Source: Colwellia sp. M166 | GTDB lineage: Bacteria; Pseudomonadota; Gammaproteobacteria; Enterobacterales; Alteromonadaceae | Direction of reading: 5' to 3' | DNA: 64,000 nt | Assembly: GCF_024585285.1 (NCBI RefSeq) | Contig: NZ_CP040755.1 | Coordinates: 3,658,001 to 3,722,000, forward strand | Shown here: one piece after another, positions 10,034 through 18,712 of the stretch | How the letters are laid out: each line of letters begins with the position of its first letter | Numbering within the stretch: position 1 is the stretch's first letter | Position numbers and translations under genes: made by a program | Notes under the pieces: generated by a model | Seen by the model: the letters and a program-made list of their open reading frames with translations, nothing else | Databases searched by the model: none | What the model was told of the DNA's origin: nothing

Positions 10034-10046
10034 AGGAGTTCCTTTG
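10034..10046 (+). promoter_or_regulatory. Ribosome binding site fixing a TTG start for rppH
   Basis: AGGAG at 10034-10038 lies five bases before TTG 10044-10046. The frame is open further upstream (to 9993), but homologues begin with the M-IDAEGYRxNVG stretch encoded from this TTG, and no competing start has a comparable site. Confidence 0.7.
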
Positions 10047-10550
10047 ATAGATGCCGAAGGCTATCGAGCCAATGTCGGCATAGTAATAATCAATGATAGG
10101 GGACAAGTATTTTGGGCAAGGCGTTTTGGTCAGCATTCTTGGCAATATCCACAAGGTGGCGTTGATGAGGGTGAATCCGCAGAGCAAACTATGTATCGGG
10201 AATTAGACGAAGAAGTCGGTTTAAAACCTGAGCATGTTAAAATTGTGGCTACCACTAAGCATTGGTTAAGATATAAATTACCAAAAAGGTTAATTAGACA
10301 CGAGAGCTTGCCGGTTTGTATTGGTCAAAAGCAGAAATGGTTTTTACTGAAATTGACGGCACCAGAGTCAGCGGTTGATTTATTACATTCAAATCATCCT
10401 GAATTTGACGACTGGCGTTGGGTGTCTTACTGGTACCCAGTAAGACAAGTTGTGTCATTTAAACGTGAAGTTTATCGCAAGGTGATGAAAGAATTTGCTT
10501 TAGCAGCAATGCCAAGTTATCGCCAAGAACGTCGTCGACGACGTGCTTAA
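10044..10550 (+). CDS. rppH: RNA pyrophosphohydrolase RppH (TTG start)
   Basis: A 168-residue Nudix hydrolase that removes pyrophosphate from 5'-triphosphate mRNA ends, the first step of RNase E-dependent decay. The Nudix box is intact: [11 protein letters not shown] followed by [11 protein letters not shown], fitting GX5EX7REUXEEXGU. Family blocks such as [11 protein letters not shown] and the [17 protein letters not shown] segment are present, and the tail ends in a basic RRRRRA. The TTG start gives the usual N-terminus [12 protein letters not shown] and the usual length. It lies upstream of ptsP, a conserved neighbour in gammaproteobacteria, but a terminator separates the two here. Confidence 0.92.
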   Translation: MIDAEGYRANVGIVIINDRGQVFWARRFGQHSWQYPQGGVDEGESAEQTMYRELDEEVGLKPEHVKIVATTKHWLRYKLPKRLIRHESLPVCIGQKQKWFLLKLTAPESAVDLLHSNHPEFDDWRWVSYWYPVRQVVSFKREVYRKVMKEFALAAMPSYRQERRRRRA

Positions 10551-10583
10551 CGATGGTACTTTAGATTATTATTATGTCTTGTA

Positions 10584-10609
10584 AAATAGCTCACTTCGGT
10601 GAGCTATTT
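10584..10609 (+). terminator. UUCG-tetraloop hairpin after rppH
   Basis: AAATAGCTCAC (10584-10594), TTCG loop, GTGAGCTATTT (10599-10609): a perfect 11-bp stem with an extra-stable loop, 33 bases after the rppH stop. The downstream T content is modest, so termination may be partial. Confidence 0.7.
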
Positions 10610-10780
10610 AGTTTGAAATTATTGCCGTAATACCCATTTTTATAATATCCTTGGTATCAATATTAGCGTTATGAGCATGGATGACATAACTGCTCCTAAT
10701 ACTATCAGCTGATTAGCTAGCAGCCTTACATAACCTGCATTGTTAAATGTACAGTAAATAACTTTATTATAGGGATTATA

Positions 10781-13051
10781 ATGCTTACGATTTTGCGCCG
10801 AATTGTCTTAGAATTTAGCCAAGCATCAGAGCTTGATCAAGCTTTAATGCACTTGGTTAGTCAAGTTAAAGAAGCACTAGCTACTCAATGCTGTTCGGTA
10901 TATTTAGCTGATCATCAAAAACAACATTTCTTATTAATGGCATCTAATGGCCTAGCACAAGATGCTTTTGGCCGAACCAGTATTGGTTTTACTGAAGGAC
11001 TTGTTGGTCTTGTTGGACAACGAGAAGAGCCGATTAATATTGCTAACGCTCAGCAACATCCTGATTTTATTCATGCACCTGAGGTGCAAGAAGATCATTT
11101 TCAAGCTTTTTTAGGTACGCCAATTATTCATCAACGTAAAGTGCTAGGGATACTGACGGTTCAACAAGAACATGCTCGTGTGTTTACTGAAAATGAAGAA
11201 GCGTTTTTGGTGACACTATCTGCCCAACTTGCTAACGCTTTAGTTAATGTTGAAGCACAAGGTTTGCTTGAATATCATGGTAAGCAAAGTATTGGCCAAC
11301 ATCATAAGGGCATTGGTGGCGCACCTGGTGTTGCTATAGGCCAGATGATTGTGGTGCATCCGAAAGCTGATTTGACCACGATTGCCCTTACCAAAGACGG
11401 GAATATTGCACAGCAGTTAATTATTTTTGATAATGCTGTTGATCGAACTTTTGCTGAATTTTCTCAAATGAGTGAGAAACTTAAAAAGATCATATCAGAC
11501 AGTAGCCTCGATATTTTTGATGTCTATAAACAACTACTGGGCAGTGATAATTTTAAAGTCGAAGTTATTGCTAAAATAAAACAGGGTTGGAATGCTGAAA
11601 GTGCATTAAAATTAATTGTCGATAGCTATGTGGTAAAGTTTGAAGCCTTAGATGATGAATATCTCCGTGAACGTGCCTACGATATCAAAGATTTAGGTAA
11701 TCGTTTACTGAATAATATTCAAAATTTAGCTGAACATGATCAACAGCTACCGGAAAAGTTTATTTTAGTTGCTGAAGATGTCAGTGCGGCAATGTTAGCG
11801 GAGCATCAGCACCTTGGGCTACTAGGTATTGTTTCCTTAACCGGCTCGAATAATTCGCATACGGCAATTTTAGCGAAAGCATTAAATATTCCCGCTATCA
11901 TGGGCGTTGAGTACTTGGCGATTCGTCAGCTACATCAAAAACATGCTATTTTAGATGGTTATGCTTATCAACTCTATGTGACACCAGGTGAGGCGTTAAT
12001 TAGTGAATATCACTATATATTAGCGGCAGAGCACCAACTACAAGCACAAGTTAAAGAGGTTGAACACTTACCAGCGTTGACAAAAGATGGTCATAGTATG
12101 AGTTTATTGGTCAATGCGGGCTTGTCTTCGGGCTTTGAGTATTCTCAAAATGTGGGCGCTGAGGGGGTTGGTTTGTATCGCACCGAAATTCCCTTTATGA
12201 ATCGCAGCTGCTTCCCATCTGAATTAGAACAAACCGCATTATATCGGCAAGTGTTAGAGTCATTTTCTGGTAAACCCGTTACTATGCGGACTTTAGATGT
12301 TGGTGGTGATAAATCATTGCCTTATTTTCCCATTATCGAAGCTAATCCTTTTCTTGGCTGGCGTGGCATTCGTATTACCTTAGATCATCCAGAGATATTT
12401 TTAGTACAAATTCGTGCAATGCTGAGGGCAAATTACGGTTTGGGTAATTTGGCTATTATGTTACCAATGATCTCTAGTATCACCGAGGTCGATGAGGCGA
12501 TAAGATTGATTAATCAAGCGTATTATGAACTAAGCTCTGAACTATCTAGTCATGAACGTGAAGCTTTAGTTAGACCAAAAATTGGGGTGATGATTGAAGT
12601 ACCCAGCGTGATTTTTCAGTTAGAAGACTTAGCCGATAAAGTTGATTTTTTCTCGGTTGGTAGTAATGATTTAACACAATACTTACTCGCGGTTGATCGT
12701 AATAATAGTCGAGTGGCTAGTTTGTATGACTTTTACCATCCGGCTGTTTTACGTGCACTGCAGTATATTGCGCAAATAAGTCACAAGCGAAATGTGCCAT
12801 TAAGTATTTGTGGAGAGTTAGCTAATGAGGCCACAGGAGCTTTGTTACTGATGGCTATGGGCTATAAAAAGCTAAGTATGAGTGCTCATAGTATTGCGAA
12901 AGTAAAATGGGTGATACGGCATGTTGAGTACCAAAAGTTACAGCAAATTTTAACTAAAGTATTGAGCCTAAAAAATACGGTGAGTGTGCATAGTTATATG
13001 CATGAACAGTTAGTTGAATTAGGCTTAGGAGACTTTGTCCATGCCAGATAA
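10781..13051 (+). CDS. ptsP: PTS-Ntr enzyme I, PtsP (EI-Ntr)
   Basis: A 756-residue phosphotransferase that takes phosphate from PEP and passes it to NPr, the first step of the nitrogen-related PTS. It has an N-terminal GAF domain (about 1-160), then the enzyme I N-domain from GGAPGVAIGQ (about 178), with the phosphorylated His 360 in GSNNSHTAILAKA. The PEP-binding TIM barrel (about 400-750) has GVGLYRTE, MRTLDVGGDKSLPYF, GWRGIRITL, SVGSNDLTQY and ICGELA. The domain set is complete. ATG 10781 follows an AGGG site. It sits between rppH and a TSUP permease. The GAF domain implies control by a small nitrogen metabolite. Confidence 0.95.
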   Translation: MLTILRRIVLEFSQASELDQALMHLVSQVKEALATQCCSVYLADHQKQHFLLMASNGLAQDAFGRTSIGFTEGLVGLVGQREEPINIANAQQHPDFIHAPEVQEDHFQAFLGTPIIHQRKVLGILTVQQEHARVFTENEEAFLVTLSAQLANALVNVEAQGLLEYHGKQSIGQHHKGIGGAPGVAIGQMIVVHPKADLTTIALTKDGNIAQQLIIFDNAVDRTFAEFSQMSEKLKKIISDSSLDIFDVYKQLLGSDNFKVEVIAKIKQGWNAESALKLIVDSYVVKFEALDDEYLRERAYDIKDLGNRLLNNIQNLAEHDQQLPEKFILVAEDVSAAMLAEHQHLGLLGIVSLTGSNNSHTAILAKALNIPAIMGVEYLAIRQLHQKHAILDGYAYQLYVTPGEALISEYHYILAAEHQLQAQVKEVEHLPALTKDGHSMSLLVNAGLSSGFEYSQNVGAEGVGLYRTEIPFMNRSCFPSELEQTALYRQVLESFSGKPVTMRTLDVGGDKSLPYFPIIEANPFLGWRGIRITLDHPEIFLVQIRAMLRANYGLGNLAIMLPMISSITEVDEAIRLINQAYYELSSELSSHEREALVRPKIGVMIEVPSVIFQLEDLADKVDFFSVGSNDLTQYLLAVDRNNSRVASLYDFYHPAVLRALQYIAQISHKRNVPLSICGELANEATGALLLMAMGYKKLSMSAHSIAKVKWVIRHVEYQKLQQILTKVLSLKNTVSVHSYMHEQLVELGLGDFVHAR

Positions 13052-13104
13052 CAATAATGTTTGTTCAGCCACATTAAATCTTCATTTTAATATAAGTTAT
13101 TGCC

Positions 13105-13899
13105 ATGTTTATTAGTGTTTTTTTCGCTTGTGCGATAATGGGGGCAGTAGTTGGTTTTTTTGCCGGCTTATTGGGCATCGGTGGTGGGCTGATCATTGTG
13201 CCGGTGTTAGTTTATTTATTACCTTTGCTTGGCATAAGTGCAGAACTCGCCTTTCCAATGGCACTGGCAACATCGCTAGCATCGATTATTTTCACTTCAT
13301 CTTCTGCTGCTTTTGCTCACCATAAAAATGGTAACATTCCTTGGCCAGTAGCAAAGCGTTTAGCACTCTCTGTGGCTATGGGAGCTATGTTAGGGGCTGT
13401 TATTGCGGGACTATTGTCGTTACAAGCGTTAACCATTTTATTCGCCAGTGCAGTGCTTATTTTAGCTGCTTACATGCTTTTATCGATTAAAATTGAACGC
13501 AGCGTGGCGCTACCGACGAATTGGGCACTGCAATTTATTGGGCTTTTTACCGGCATACTGGCAAGTCTAATGGGCATTGCTGGTGGGGCGATACTGGTAC
13601 CCATTTTAATGTATTGTTCATTATCTATGCGCCAGGCTATTGGCGTGGCTACCGCTAGTGGCATTATTGTCGCTTTATTCGGTGCTTTGGGTTATGTGGT
13701 GATTGGTTTTGGACAGAGTGAACTACCGGCATGGAGTATCGGCTATATCTATTTGCCGGCGCTATTAGGTATTGTTTCAACCTCGTCATTATTTGCACCC
13801 TTAGGGGTAAAAGCGGGTGCCAAATTGCCTTTAAGGTATTTGAAAAAAGGCTTCGCTGTATTTTTGATGTTAGTGGCGATTAAAATGATGTGCTACTAA
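13105..13899 (+). CDS. TSUP (TauE/SafE) family membrane permease
   Basis: A 264-residue inner-membrane protein of the sulfite exporter TauE/SafE (DUF81) family. It shows two repeated halves, each with the family's glycine-rich motif: GFFAGLLGIGGGLIIVPVL near residue 17 and GILASLMGIAGGAILVPIL near residue 151. Seven or eight membrane segments can be counted. Members export sulfite, sulfonates or other small anions, but this subgroup has no firm substrate. It starts 53 bases after ptsP and precedes thyA. In many relatives lgt sits in this spot, and no lgt is present here. Confidence 0.85.
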   Translation: MFISVFFACAIMGAVVGFFAGLLGIGGGLIIVPVLVYLLPLLGISAELAFPMALATSLASIIFTSSSAAFAHHKNGNIPWPVAKRLALSVAMGAMLGAVIAGLLSLQALTILFASAVLILAAYMLLSIKIERSVALPTNWALQFIGLFTGILASLMGIAGGAILVPILMYCSLSMRQAIGVATASGIIVALFGALGYVVIGFGQSELPAWSIGYIYLPALLGIVSTSSLFAPLGVKAGAKLPLRYLKKGFAVFLMLVAIKMMCY

Positions 13900-13978
13900 G
13901 GGTTAAATTCACTGTAATTGCAGCAAGACATTTGGCACAATACAGCGGTTCTCATAAATAATATTAAAGGAAATCCTA

Positions 13979-14812
13979 GTGAAAGCATATCTAGACTTAA
14001 TGCGACATGTCAGAGATGAAGGTGTTGAAAAATCGGATCGTACCGGTACCGGCACTAAAAGTATATTTGGCCATCAAATGCGTTTTGATCTTGCTAAAGG
14101 TTTTCCATTAGTGACCACGAAGAAGTGTCATCTTAAGTCAATCATTCATGAGCTACTATGGTTTATTAAAGGTGAATCAAATATTGCTTATTTAAAGAAA
14201 AATGGTGTGAAAATTTGGGATGATTGGGCAACTGAAGAGGGTGAACTAGGACCTGTTTACGGTGTGCAATGGCGTAATTGGCCAGCACAAAATGGTGAAA
14301 CAATTGATCAATTAGCGCAGTTAATTGCTGACTTGAAAAATAATCCAGACTCACGTCGACATATTATTACTGCGTGGAACCCTGCATTATTACCCGATAC
14401 ATCAATTAGTCCAAAGGCTAATGCCGCAATAGGTAAGCAAGCCTTACCACCCTGTCATACTTTGTTCCAATTTTATGTCTTAAATGGCAAATTAAGCTGT
14501 CAGCTGTATCAGCGAAGTGCTGATATATTTCTTGGTGTTCCGTTTAATATTGCCAGCTATGCACTGTTTACTATGATGATTGCACAAGTTTGTGATTTAG
14601 CGTTAGGCGACTTCGTTCATACTTTTGGTGACGCACATTTATACTTGAATCATCTTGAACAAGTTGATGAACAACTATCTCGTGAGCCTTTAGCATTGCC
14701 AAGTATGTGGATTAACCCGGAGGTGAAAAGCATTTTTGATTTTACCTTTGAAGATTTTGAATTACAAAACTATCAGGCTCATCCGCATATTAAAGCGGCT
14801 ATTTCAGTGTGA
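13979..14812 (+). CDS. thyA: Thymidylate synthase ThyA (GTG start)
   Basis: A 277-residue enzyme that methylates dUMP to dTMP with methylene-tetrahydrofolate, producing dihydrofolate. Conserved blocks are present: [36 protein letters not shown], and the catalytic Cys 159 in [12 protein letters not shown], then [22 protein letters not shown] and [12 protein letters not shown]. There is a short insert before the catalytic Cys (about residues 140-152) compared with E. coli, which explains the extra length. The start is GTG 13979, preceded by AAAGGAAA. FolD at 22226 supplies the same folate pool. Confidence 0.97.
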   Translation: MKAYLDLMRHVRDEGVEKSDRTGTGTKSIFGHQMRFDLAKGFPLVTTKKCHLKSIIHELLWFIKGESNIAYLKKNGVKIWDDWATEEGELGPVYGVQWRNWPAQNGETIDQLAQLIADLKNNPDSRRHIITAWNPALLPDTSISPKANAAIGKQALPPCHTLFQFYVLNGKLSCQLYQRSADIFLGVPFNIASYALFTMMIAQVCDLALGDFVHTFGDAHLYLNHLEQVDEQLSREPLALPSMWINPEVKSIFDFTFEDFELQNYQAHPHIKAAISV

Positions 14813-14841
14813 TACTTTAATAGCATGGCGTGGTGAATATC

Positions 14842-14870
14842 AAAAAGGAGACGAAATAGTCTCCTTTTTT
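14842..14870 (+). terminator. Rho-independent terminator after thyA
   Basis: AAAAAGGAGAC (14842-14852), loop GAAATA, GTCTCCTTTTT (14859-14869) plus T: an 11-bp perfect stem with T-run on the + strand. The A-run on the other side lets it also serve the convergent ferredoxin gene. Confidence 0.88.
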
Positions 14871-14916
14871 ACCTTTTGTAAGTGAAGTTACTATCAGCAA
14901 TTATGAACCTAAGCTT

Positions 14917-15162
14917 TTAACCATGCATGCGCAGAAACTTAGCTAATAAGGTATCTTCATCCTCTACTTTTTCAGGATCAGGTTTTATACAATCGATTGG
15001 GCAAACCGAGACACAGGTCGGTTTGTCATAATGACCAACACATTCTGTGCATTTTTCGACATCAATTTCATAGACATCATCACCCATTGAAATCGCCTCA
15101 TTAGGACACTCTGGATCGCACATGTCACAGTTAATACAGCTGTTTTCAATCAGTAATGCCAC
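14917..15162 (-). CDS. yfhL: YfhL-type 2[4Fe-4S] ferredoxin
   Basis: An 81-residue ferredoxin carrying two clusters. The first motif is CINCDMCDPECP. The second is CTECVGHYDKPTCVSVCP, with the longer loop typical of the YfhL/Alvin ferredoxin group. The C-terminal helix (LLAKFLRMHG) is also family-like. It acts as a one-electron carrier of low potential. It lies 17 bases downstream of trhP on the same strand, so the two are an operon. Supplying electrons or assisting the iron-sulfur enzyme TrhP is a plausible role, inferred from this pairing. Confidence 0.9.
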   Translation of the reverse strand: MALLIENSCINCDMCDPECPNEAISMGDDVYEIDVEKCTECVGHYDKPTCVSVCPIDCIKPDPEKVEDEDTLLAKFLRMHG

Positions 15163-15179
15163 GCTTATTTATCCTGATT

Positions 15180-16526
15180 TTATGTAAATGGGTGACGGGT
15201 AGTACCACCGTCAGTTAAGTAACGCATAATAATACCAAATGATAAATCTACATCGCTATCAATGGCAATAGCTACTTTATGCCCCGAGCCTTTAGCATCA
15301 TCGACAGCTTCACCTTTAAAGTTTTCCATGCGAGTTAAGGTAAAGCTTTTGTTACCTTTTGGCGTCATTAGCTCGAGTTCGTCACCAAGCAAAAATTTAT
15401 TTTTAACGTCAATTTCGATTAACCCGGTCTCATGATTACGGCCGATAACTTCGCCGACAAATTGTTGAGTATCACTTTTGGAATAACCGTAATCATAATT
15501 TTGTGTTTCACTAGGGCGATGACGCTTTAAAAAGCCTTCAGTATAACCCCGATGTGCTAAATGCTCTAAATCGCTATTTAAATGTTGATTAAAGGGTTTG
15601 TTATCTACCGCATCTAACATCGCTTGGTGATAAATTTGTGCAGTACGAGCACAATAGTAAAATGATTTAGTACGGCCTTCAATTTTTAACGAATGCACAC
15701 CCATTTTTACTAAGCGCTCTACATGCTCGACAGCACGTAAGTCTTTTGAATTCATGATGTATGTGCCGTGTTCATCTTCAAAAGCCGGCATATATTCACC
15801 TGGGCGGCCTTGCTCTTGTAATAACACCACGTCTTCAAATGGTTTTTGTTCCGGCAGATATATCTCGGCAGGCTGCTTGGCAATAATGTCACCGGTTTCG
15901 GTTTCTTTTGCTGGATGACTGTCATACTTCCAGCGGCAAGAGTTAGTACAAGTACCTTGATTCGGATCCCGCTTAGTCATGTAACCTGATAATAAGCAAC
16001 GACCAGAATAGGCCATACACAGTGCGCCATGGACAAAAACTTCTAGCTCTACCTCTGGACAGCGAAAGCGTATTTCTTCAATTTCATCAAGTGAGAGTTC
16101 GCGGGAAAGAATCACACGTTCAATGCCTTGTTGATACCAAAATTTTACTGTTGACCAGTTTACCGCATTAGCTTGCACTGATAGATGAATAGGCATATCA
16201 GGAAAGTTTTCTCGTACCATCATAATCAAGCCTGGATCAGACATAATTAACGCATCAGGTCCCATGGCAATTACAGGTTTTATATCACGAAGAAAAGTGG
16301 TTAATTTGCTGTTGTGTGGGGCAATGTTATTGACCAAATAGAATTTTTTACCTAAAGCATGTGCTTCATCAATACCAATTTTGATGTTTTCTAAGCTAAA
16401 TTCGTTGTTGCGAACTCTTAGTGAGTACCTAGGCTGGCCTGCGTATACCGCATCGGCACCATAGGCAAAAGCGTAGCGCATATTTTTCAGGCTTCCCGCG
16501 GGAGAGAGTAATTCAGGCTTTAGCAT
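15180..16526 (-). CDS. trhP: tRNA 5-hydroxyuridine synthesis protein TrhP (YegQ, peptidase U32 family)
   Basis: A 448-residue U32-family protein, normal for YegQ/TrhP. In E. coli this protein is needed for prephenate-dependent hydroxylation of U34 in tRNA. Family blocks are visible: ELLSPAGSLKNMRYAFAYGADAVYAG at the N-terminus, VFVHGALCMAYSGRCLLSGYM, and the Cys cluster GTCTNSCRWKY (iron-sulfur ligands), then YIMNSKDL and SLKIEGRTKS. It ends just past the C-terminal beta domain, which separates it from the longer RlhA. It is followed by a ferredoxin gene in the same transcript and is divergent from the HDOD gene. Confidence 0.9.
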   Translation of the reverse strand: MLKPELLSPAGSLKNMRYAFAYGADAVYAGQPRYSLRVRNNEFSLENIKIGIDEAHALGKKFYLVNNIAPHNSKLTTFLRDIKPVIAMGPDALIMSDPGLIMMVRENFPDMPIHLSVQANAVNWSTVKFWYQQGIERVILSRELSLDEIEEIRFRCPEVELEVFVHGALCMAYSGRCLLSGYMTKRDPNQGTCTNSCRWKYDSHPAKETETGDIIAKQPAEIYLPEQKPFEDVVLLQEQGRPGEYMPAFEDEHGTYIMNSKDLRAVEHVERLVKMGVHSLKIEGRTKSFYYCARTAQIYHQAMLDAVDNKPFNQHLNSDLEHLAHRGYTEGFLKRHRPSETQNYDYGYSKSDTQQFVGEVIGRNHETGLIEIDVKNKFLLGDELELMTPKGNKSFTLTRMENFKGEAVDDAKGSGHKVAIAIDSDVDLSFGIIMRYLTDGGTTRHPFT

Positions 16527-16773
16527 ATCAACAGTCAGGGTAGTAAAATTGGCCGCGAATTATAATTTAATCTCGTTTTTAGTGTTGGTTTTTGTTGTCA
16601 AAGCTTGATCTTAATCAATGACTTTGTCGCTAGTTTTTAGTTACTGAGCTCTTTACTACTTTGGCGCCTATTGTTAAAAACGAAAAAACATTACAAATAA
16701 ACTTTTAATTACTGAAATTTCAATATTTTGTGCTAGCTTTATGTATATTACAACACTATAACAAAGGACTTTT

Positions 16774-17616
16774 ATGAGCGCAGAAAATGCACTTTACACC
16801 ATACTTGTCGAAAAAATTAAACAAGATGCATTAGTACTACCAACCTTGCCTGCAATAGCGCTAAAAGTTAGGAAAGCAGCAGATGACCCCGATATCGATT
16901 TAGGAAAAATGAGCGATATTATAGCCCAAGACCCAGCATTATCGTTAGGTATACTAAAAGTAGCTAATAGTGTCGTCTTTGGTCGAGCCGTTAAGGTTGA
17001 ATCGGTAACTCAAGCGGTTACGCGCATTGGTCTTAGACAGATTAAAAGCATTGCCACGGCAATGGCGGTTGAACAGATGTTTATTTCAAATAACGAAGTA
17101 GTTTCTGAATATATGCATATAACATGGCGGAAAACTGTCGATGTTGCTTCTATTGCAATAGCTCTTATGACACGGTATTTACAAAAAAATAAACATACCG
17201 CATTTACACTTGATACCCTTACATTAGCCGCGCTGATTCATAATATTGGTGCTTTACCGATTTTAACCGAGGCAGAAAACCATCCTGAGGTGTTTGCCAA
17301 GCCGATATTTTTACAACAAGCGATCATAAATCTTGCTAATAAAATTGGCGGTGAAGTGACTAAAGCTTGGGACTTTCCTGCAGAGTTTACCGAATTAGTT
17401 ACTTCTTGGAGTGACTTAACTTTACTGCCTAAAGAAGCGCATTATCTTGACTTTATTCGCGCGGGAGCAATTTATCATGAAATATTTAAAAGTGCTTCTA
17501 CACGCGATATTTTACTAAAAAGCTATGTCACCAAAGGTATTTTACCCGATGTGGACTTTTTGCAAACTGCCGAGTTCAATGAGCTTGTAGCGCAAGTGAA
17601 AACCATGTTTGATTAA
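16774..17616 (+). CDS. HDOD domain signalling protein
   Basis: A 280-residue protein made mostly of one HDOD domain (about residues 18-215). It begins LPTLPAIALKVRKAADDPD, with DPALSLGILKVANSVVFGR and AVTRIGLRQIKSIATAMAV as characteristic helices. HDOD proteins are non-catalytic relatives of HD-GYP phosphodiesterases and act in c-di-GMP-linked or stress signalling as binding partners. No GGDEF, EAL or receiver domain is attached. It stands alone, divergent from trhP, preceded by an AAAGGA ribosome site. Confidence 0.85.
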   Translation: MSAENALYTILVEKIKQDALVLPTLPAIALKVRKAADDPDIDLGKMSDIIAQDPALSLGILKVANSVVFGRAVKVESVTQAVTRIGLRQIKSIATAMAVEQMFISNNEVVSEYMHITWRKTVDVASIAIALMTRYLQKNKHTAFTLDTLTLAALIHNIGALPILTEAENHPEVFAKPIFLQQAIINLANKIGGEVTKAWDFPAEFTELVTSWSDLTLLPKEAHYLDFIRAGAIYHEIFKSASTRDILLKSYVTKGILPDVDFLQTAEFNELVAQVKTMFD

Positions 17617-17644
17617 ACAGCAGTTAACGTAGCTTCATGTAAAA

Positions 17645-17666
17645 AGGCGCTGAACAGCGCCTGTTT
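17645..17666. terminator. Hairpin between convergent HDOD and rdgC genes
   Basis: AGGCGCT (17645-17651), loop GAAC, AGCGCCT (17656-17662) followed by GTTT, with five A on the other side. A short GC-rich stem placed to end transcripts from both sides. Confidence 0.65.
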
Positions 17667-17688
17667 CAATTAAAAGTTGAGTTATAAA

Positions 17689-18609
17689 TTATGCTTCCAA
17701 ATAATCACTCGCTTTGAGTGAAAACTCAGCTAGTAAGTGGTCGATAAAACGATTTAATTCACCGGCCATTAAGGCAAAGTCAGCATCAAGTTTGGCTACT
17801 ACATCGTCACTGTCAATATCATCATTTTGCTCTTGGATAACGTCATAAAACTTAAGGCGTTTAACGGCAAGATCGTCGCATAAGATAAATGATAGCGATT
17901 CATCCCATTCTAGCGCAACTTTAACAACATACTTGTCAGCATCTAAGTGAGCTTTAATTTCTTCGCTAGTGAGATCTTGGTTTTTAACTCTAACCACAGC
18001 ACCATCATCACCTAACGCATTAAATTCAGCTTCCATACCCAGTTGAAAATTAGCGCCTAAGTTACTTTCGACCAACCAATCCGTCATAATTTCATCGGGG
18101 GCTTTTTCTGGTGAGGCACTGGTCACAGGTAATGTACCAAGCGATTTACGTAATAAAGCTAAAAAATCTTCGGCTTTGCCGCGACTACTGGTATCGATAA
18201 CAATAATATTATGAGCAGGATTGATATACGCGCGTGTATCACTGAAACGAGAGAATGCCCGTGGTAATAATTCAAAAATAATATCTTCTTTAAATTGCTC
18301 TTTTTCTTTTTTGGTGGCGCCGCGTGATTGTTCTGCTTCTAACTGTGCTATTTTTTGTTCAAGCATGTCTTTAACAACCGGTGCAGGCAGAATTTTTTCT
18401 TCTTTACGGGCGCATAATAAGTAATTATCGTTAACGCAATGCACCGTTGAGCTGCCGTGCTTGCCTAATGCGTCGACCCAGCCAAAGTGTGATTGCTCAG
18501 TTGAAGCACAAGGTGTGAACAAGTTTTCAGATAGTTGTTTTTCTAAATCTTCTTCAGAACATTCAAAAGGACGGGTAAAGGCAAAAAAGTATAGGTTTTT
18601 AAACCACAT
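17689..18609 (-). CDS. rdgC: Recombination-associated protein RdgC
   Basis: A 306-residue nucleoid-associated protein that forms rings on DNA and restrains RecA-dependent recombination. It starts with the hallmark MWFKNLYFFAFTRPF and keeps the family blocks FGWVDALGKHG, YLLCARKEEKILPA, INPAHNIIVIDTSSRGKAEDFL, MTDWL and the acidic C-terminal half. Length matches E. coli RdgC (303). It stands alone and convergent with the HDOD gene. Confidence 0.95.
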   Translation of the reverse strand: MWFKNLYFFAFTRPFECSEEDLEKQLSENLFTPCASTEQSHFGWVDALGKHGSSTVHCVNDNYLLCARKEEKILPAPVVKDMLEQKIAQLEAEQSRGATKKEKEQFKEDIIFELLPRAFSRFSDTRAYINPAHNIIVIDTSSRGKAEDFLALLRKSLGTLPVTSASPEKAPDEIMTDWLVESNLGANFQLGMEAEFNALGDDGAVVRVKNQDLTSEEIKAHLDADKYVVKVALEWDESLSFILCDDLAVKRLKFYDVIQEQNDDIDSDDVVAKLDADFALMAGELNRFIDHLLAEFSLKASDYLEA

Positions 18610-18712
18610 TAAGATAATCCTATGCCCTATAAAAGTGGGCTAATAATTGAAAAACGAGCGTTATATTACCGTACTTAGCACAGTCACGCACGTCTTAGAT
18701 TGAGGGCATGAC

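Noticed and set aside
9881..10096. 71-residue ORF overlapping the rppH start
   Set aside because: Out-of-frame shadow of the rppH leader without family features.
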